Below the pieces are notes generated by a model. That model was not told the DNA's origin and searched no databases. It was given only the letters and a program-made list of their open reading frames with translations. Below are positions 63,968-64,000 of a stretch of 64,000 nt of DNA, in pieces. This DNA is from Geobacter sp. FeAm09. Lineage in GTDB: Bacteria > Desulfobacterota > Desulfuromonadia > Geobacterales > Pseudopelobacteraceae. Made by a program: the position numbers and the translations under genes. The DNA lies in NCBI RefSeq assembly GCF_008330225.1, contig NZ_CP042466.1, forward strand, positions 2,908,001-2,972,000, given 5' to 3'. Within the stretch, counting starts at the first letter, position 1, and every line of letters begins with the position of its first letter.

Positions 63968-64000
63968 ATGAAAATCGACAAGCGGGACTGGCTGTTCATC
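63968..64000 (+). CDS. Start of a further gene, cut by the window edge
   Basis: An ATG at 63968 preceded by CAGGAGAAGG opens a frame of 11 codons (MKIDKRDWLFI), basic residues followed by a possible hydrophobic segment. The rest is outside the window, so no product is assigned. Confidence 0.5.
   Translation, partial: MKIDKRDWLFI

Overview
The window is GC-rich DNA (about 60% or more by eye, apart from two AT-rich patches) that looks like a chromosome segment of a Geobacter-like bacterium (Desulfuromonadia/Geobacterales). The signs are a multihaem cytochrome and haem-porin cluster, CheX/CheY-type signalling proteins, a sigma54 response regulator paired with a haem-motif histidine kinase, a CIRCE-controlled hrcA-grpE-dnaK operon, and an S-box (SAM-I) riboswitch ahead of methionine genes. 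The species is not identified here.

Layout. 1-8.4 kb: sulfate uptake and assimilation on the plus strand (cysT partial, cysW, cysA, cysH, a first mnmA, cysD, cysN, larE), with palindromic repeats between genes. 8.5-10.9 kb: an AT-richer accessory patch of four minus-strand genes, one an AbiU2/HEPN-like protein, plus an attC-like hairpin. 11.4-16.0 kb: kdpABC potassium pump without kdpDE, preceded by a 25-codon ORF that overlaps kdpA. 16.2-21.9 kb: a DUF4388-like protein, a polytopic membrane protein, a haem lipoprotein with about ten haem motifs, a fused haem-porin (frameshifted) and a small monohaem cytochrome. This is probably an outer-membrane electron-transfer conduit. 22.1-27.2 kb: a CheX-like gene, then the S-box leader and two trans-sulfuration enzymes, thiF and a second mnmA. 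27.3-33.3 kb: helical-repeat protein, DUF4139-like protein, parvulin foldase, CheY, CheX with MshEN-like repeats, TrmN6. 33.3-50.7 kb: a long minus-strand polysaccharide/LPS cluster (YfhO-like protein, six glycosyltransferases, three methyltransferases, a flippase, gmd, a winged-helix regulator and fcl). Upstream of it lie a histidine kinase and an NtrC-type regulator (50.7-53.6 kb). 54.3-58.2 kb: murI, a GerMN-domain gene and metH as one minus-strand operon. 58.3-63.5 kb: hrcA, grpE, dnaK and dnaJ, then a small membrane protein and the first codons of another gene.

How it fits together. Sulfur runs through the left half: sulfate is imported (CysTWA), activated (CysDN) and reduced (CysH), and feeds methionine synthesis (trans-sulfuration pair, MetH) and sulfur transfer (two MnmA, LarE, ThiF-like). 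The right half builds and regulates the cell surface.

Quality warning. Six otherwise well-formed genes (haem-porin, parvulin, fcl, metH, gerMN, murI) are each broken by what looks like one missing base in a C/G run of 5-7. Restoring one base repairs every one of them. The common pattern points to homopolymer under-calling in the sequence rather than six real pseudogenes.
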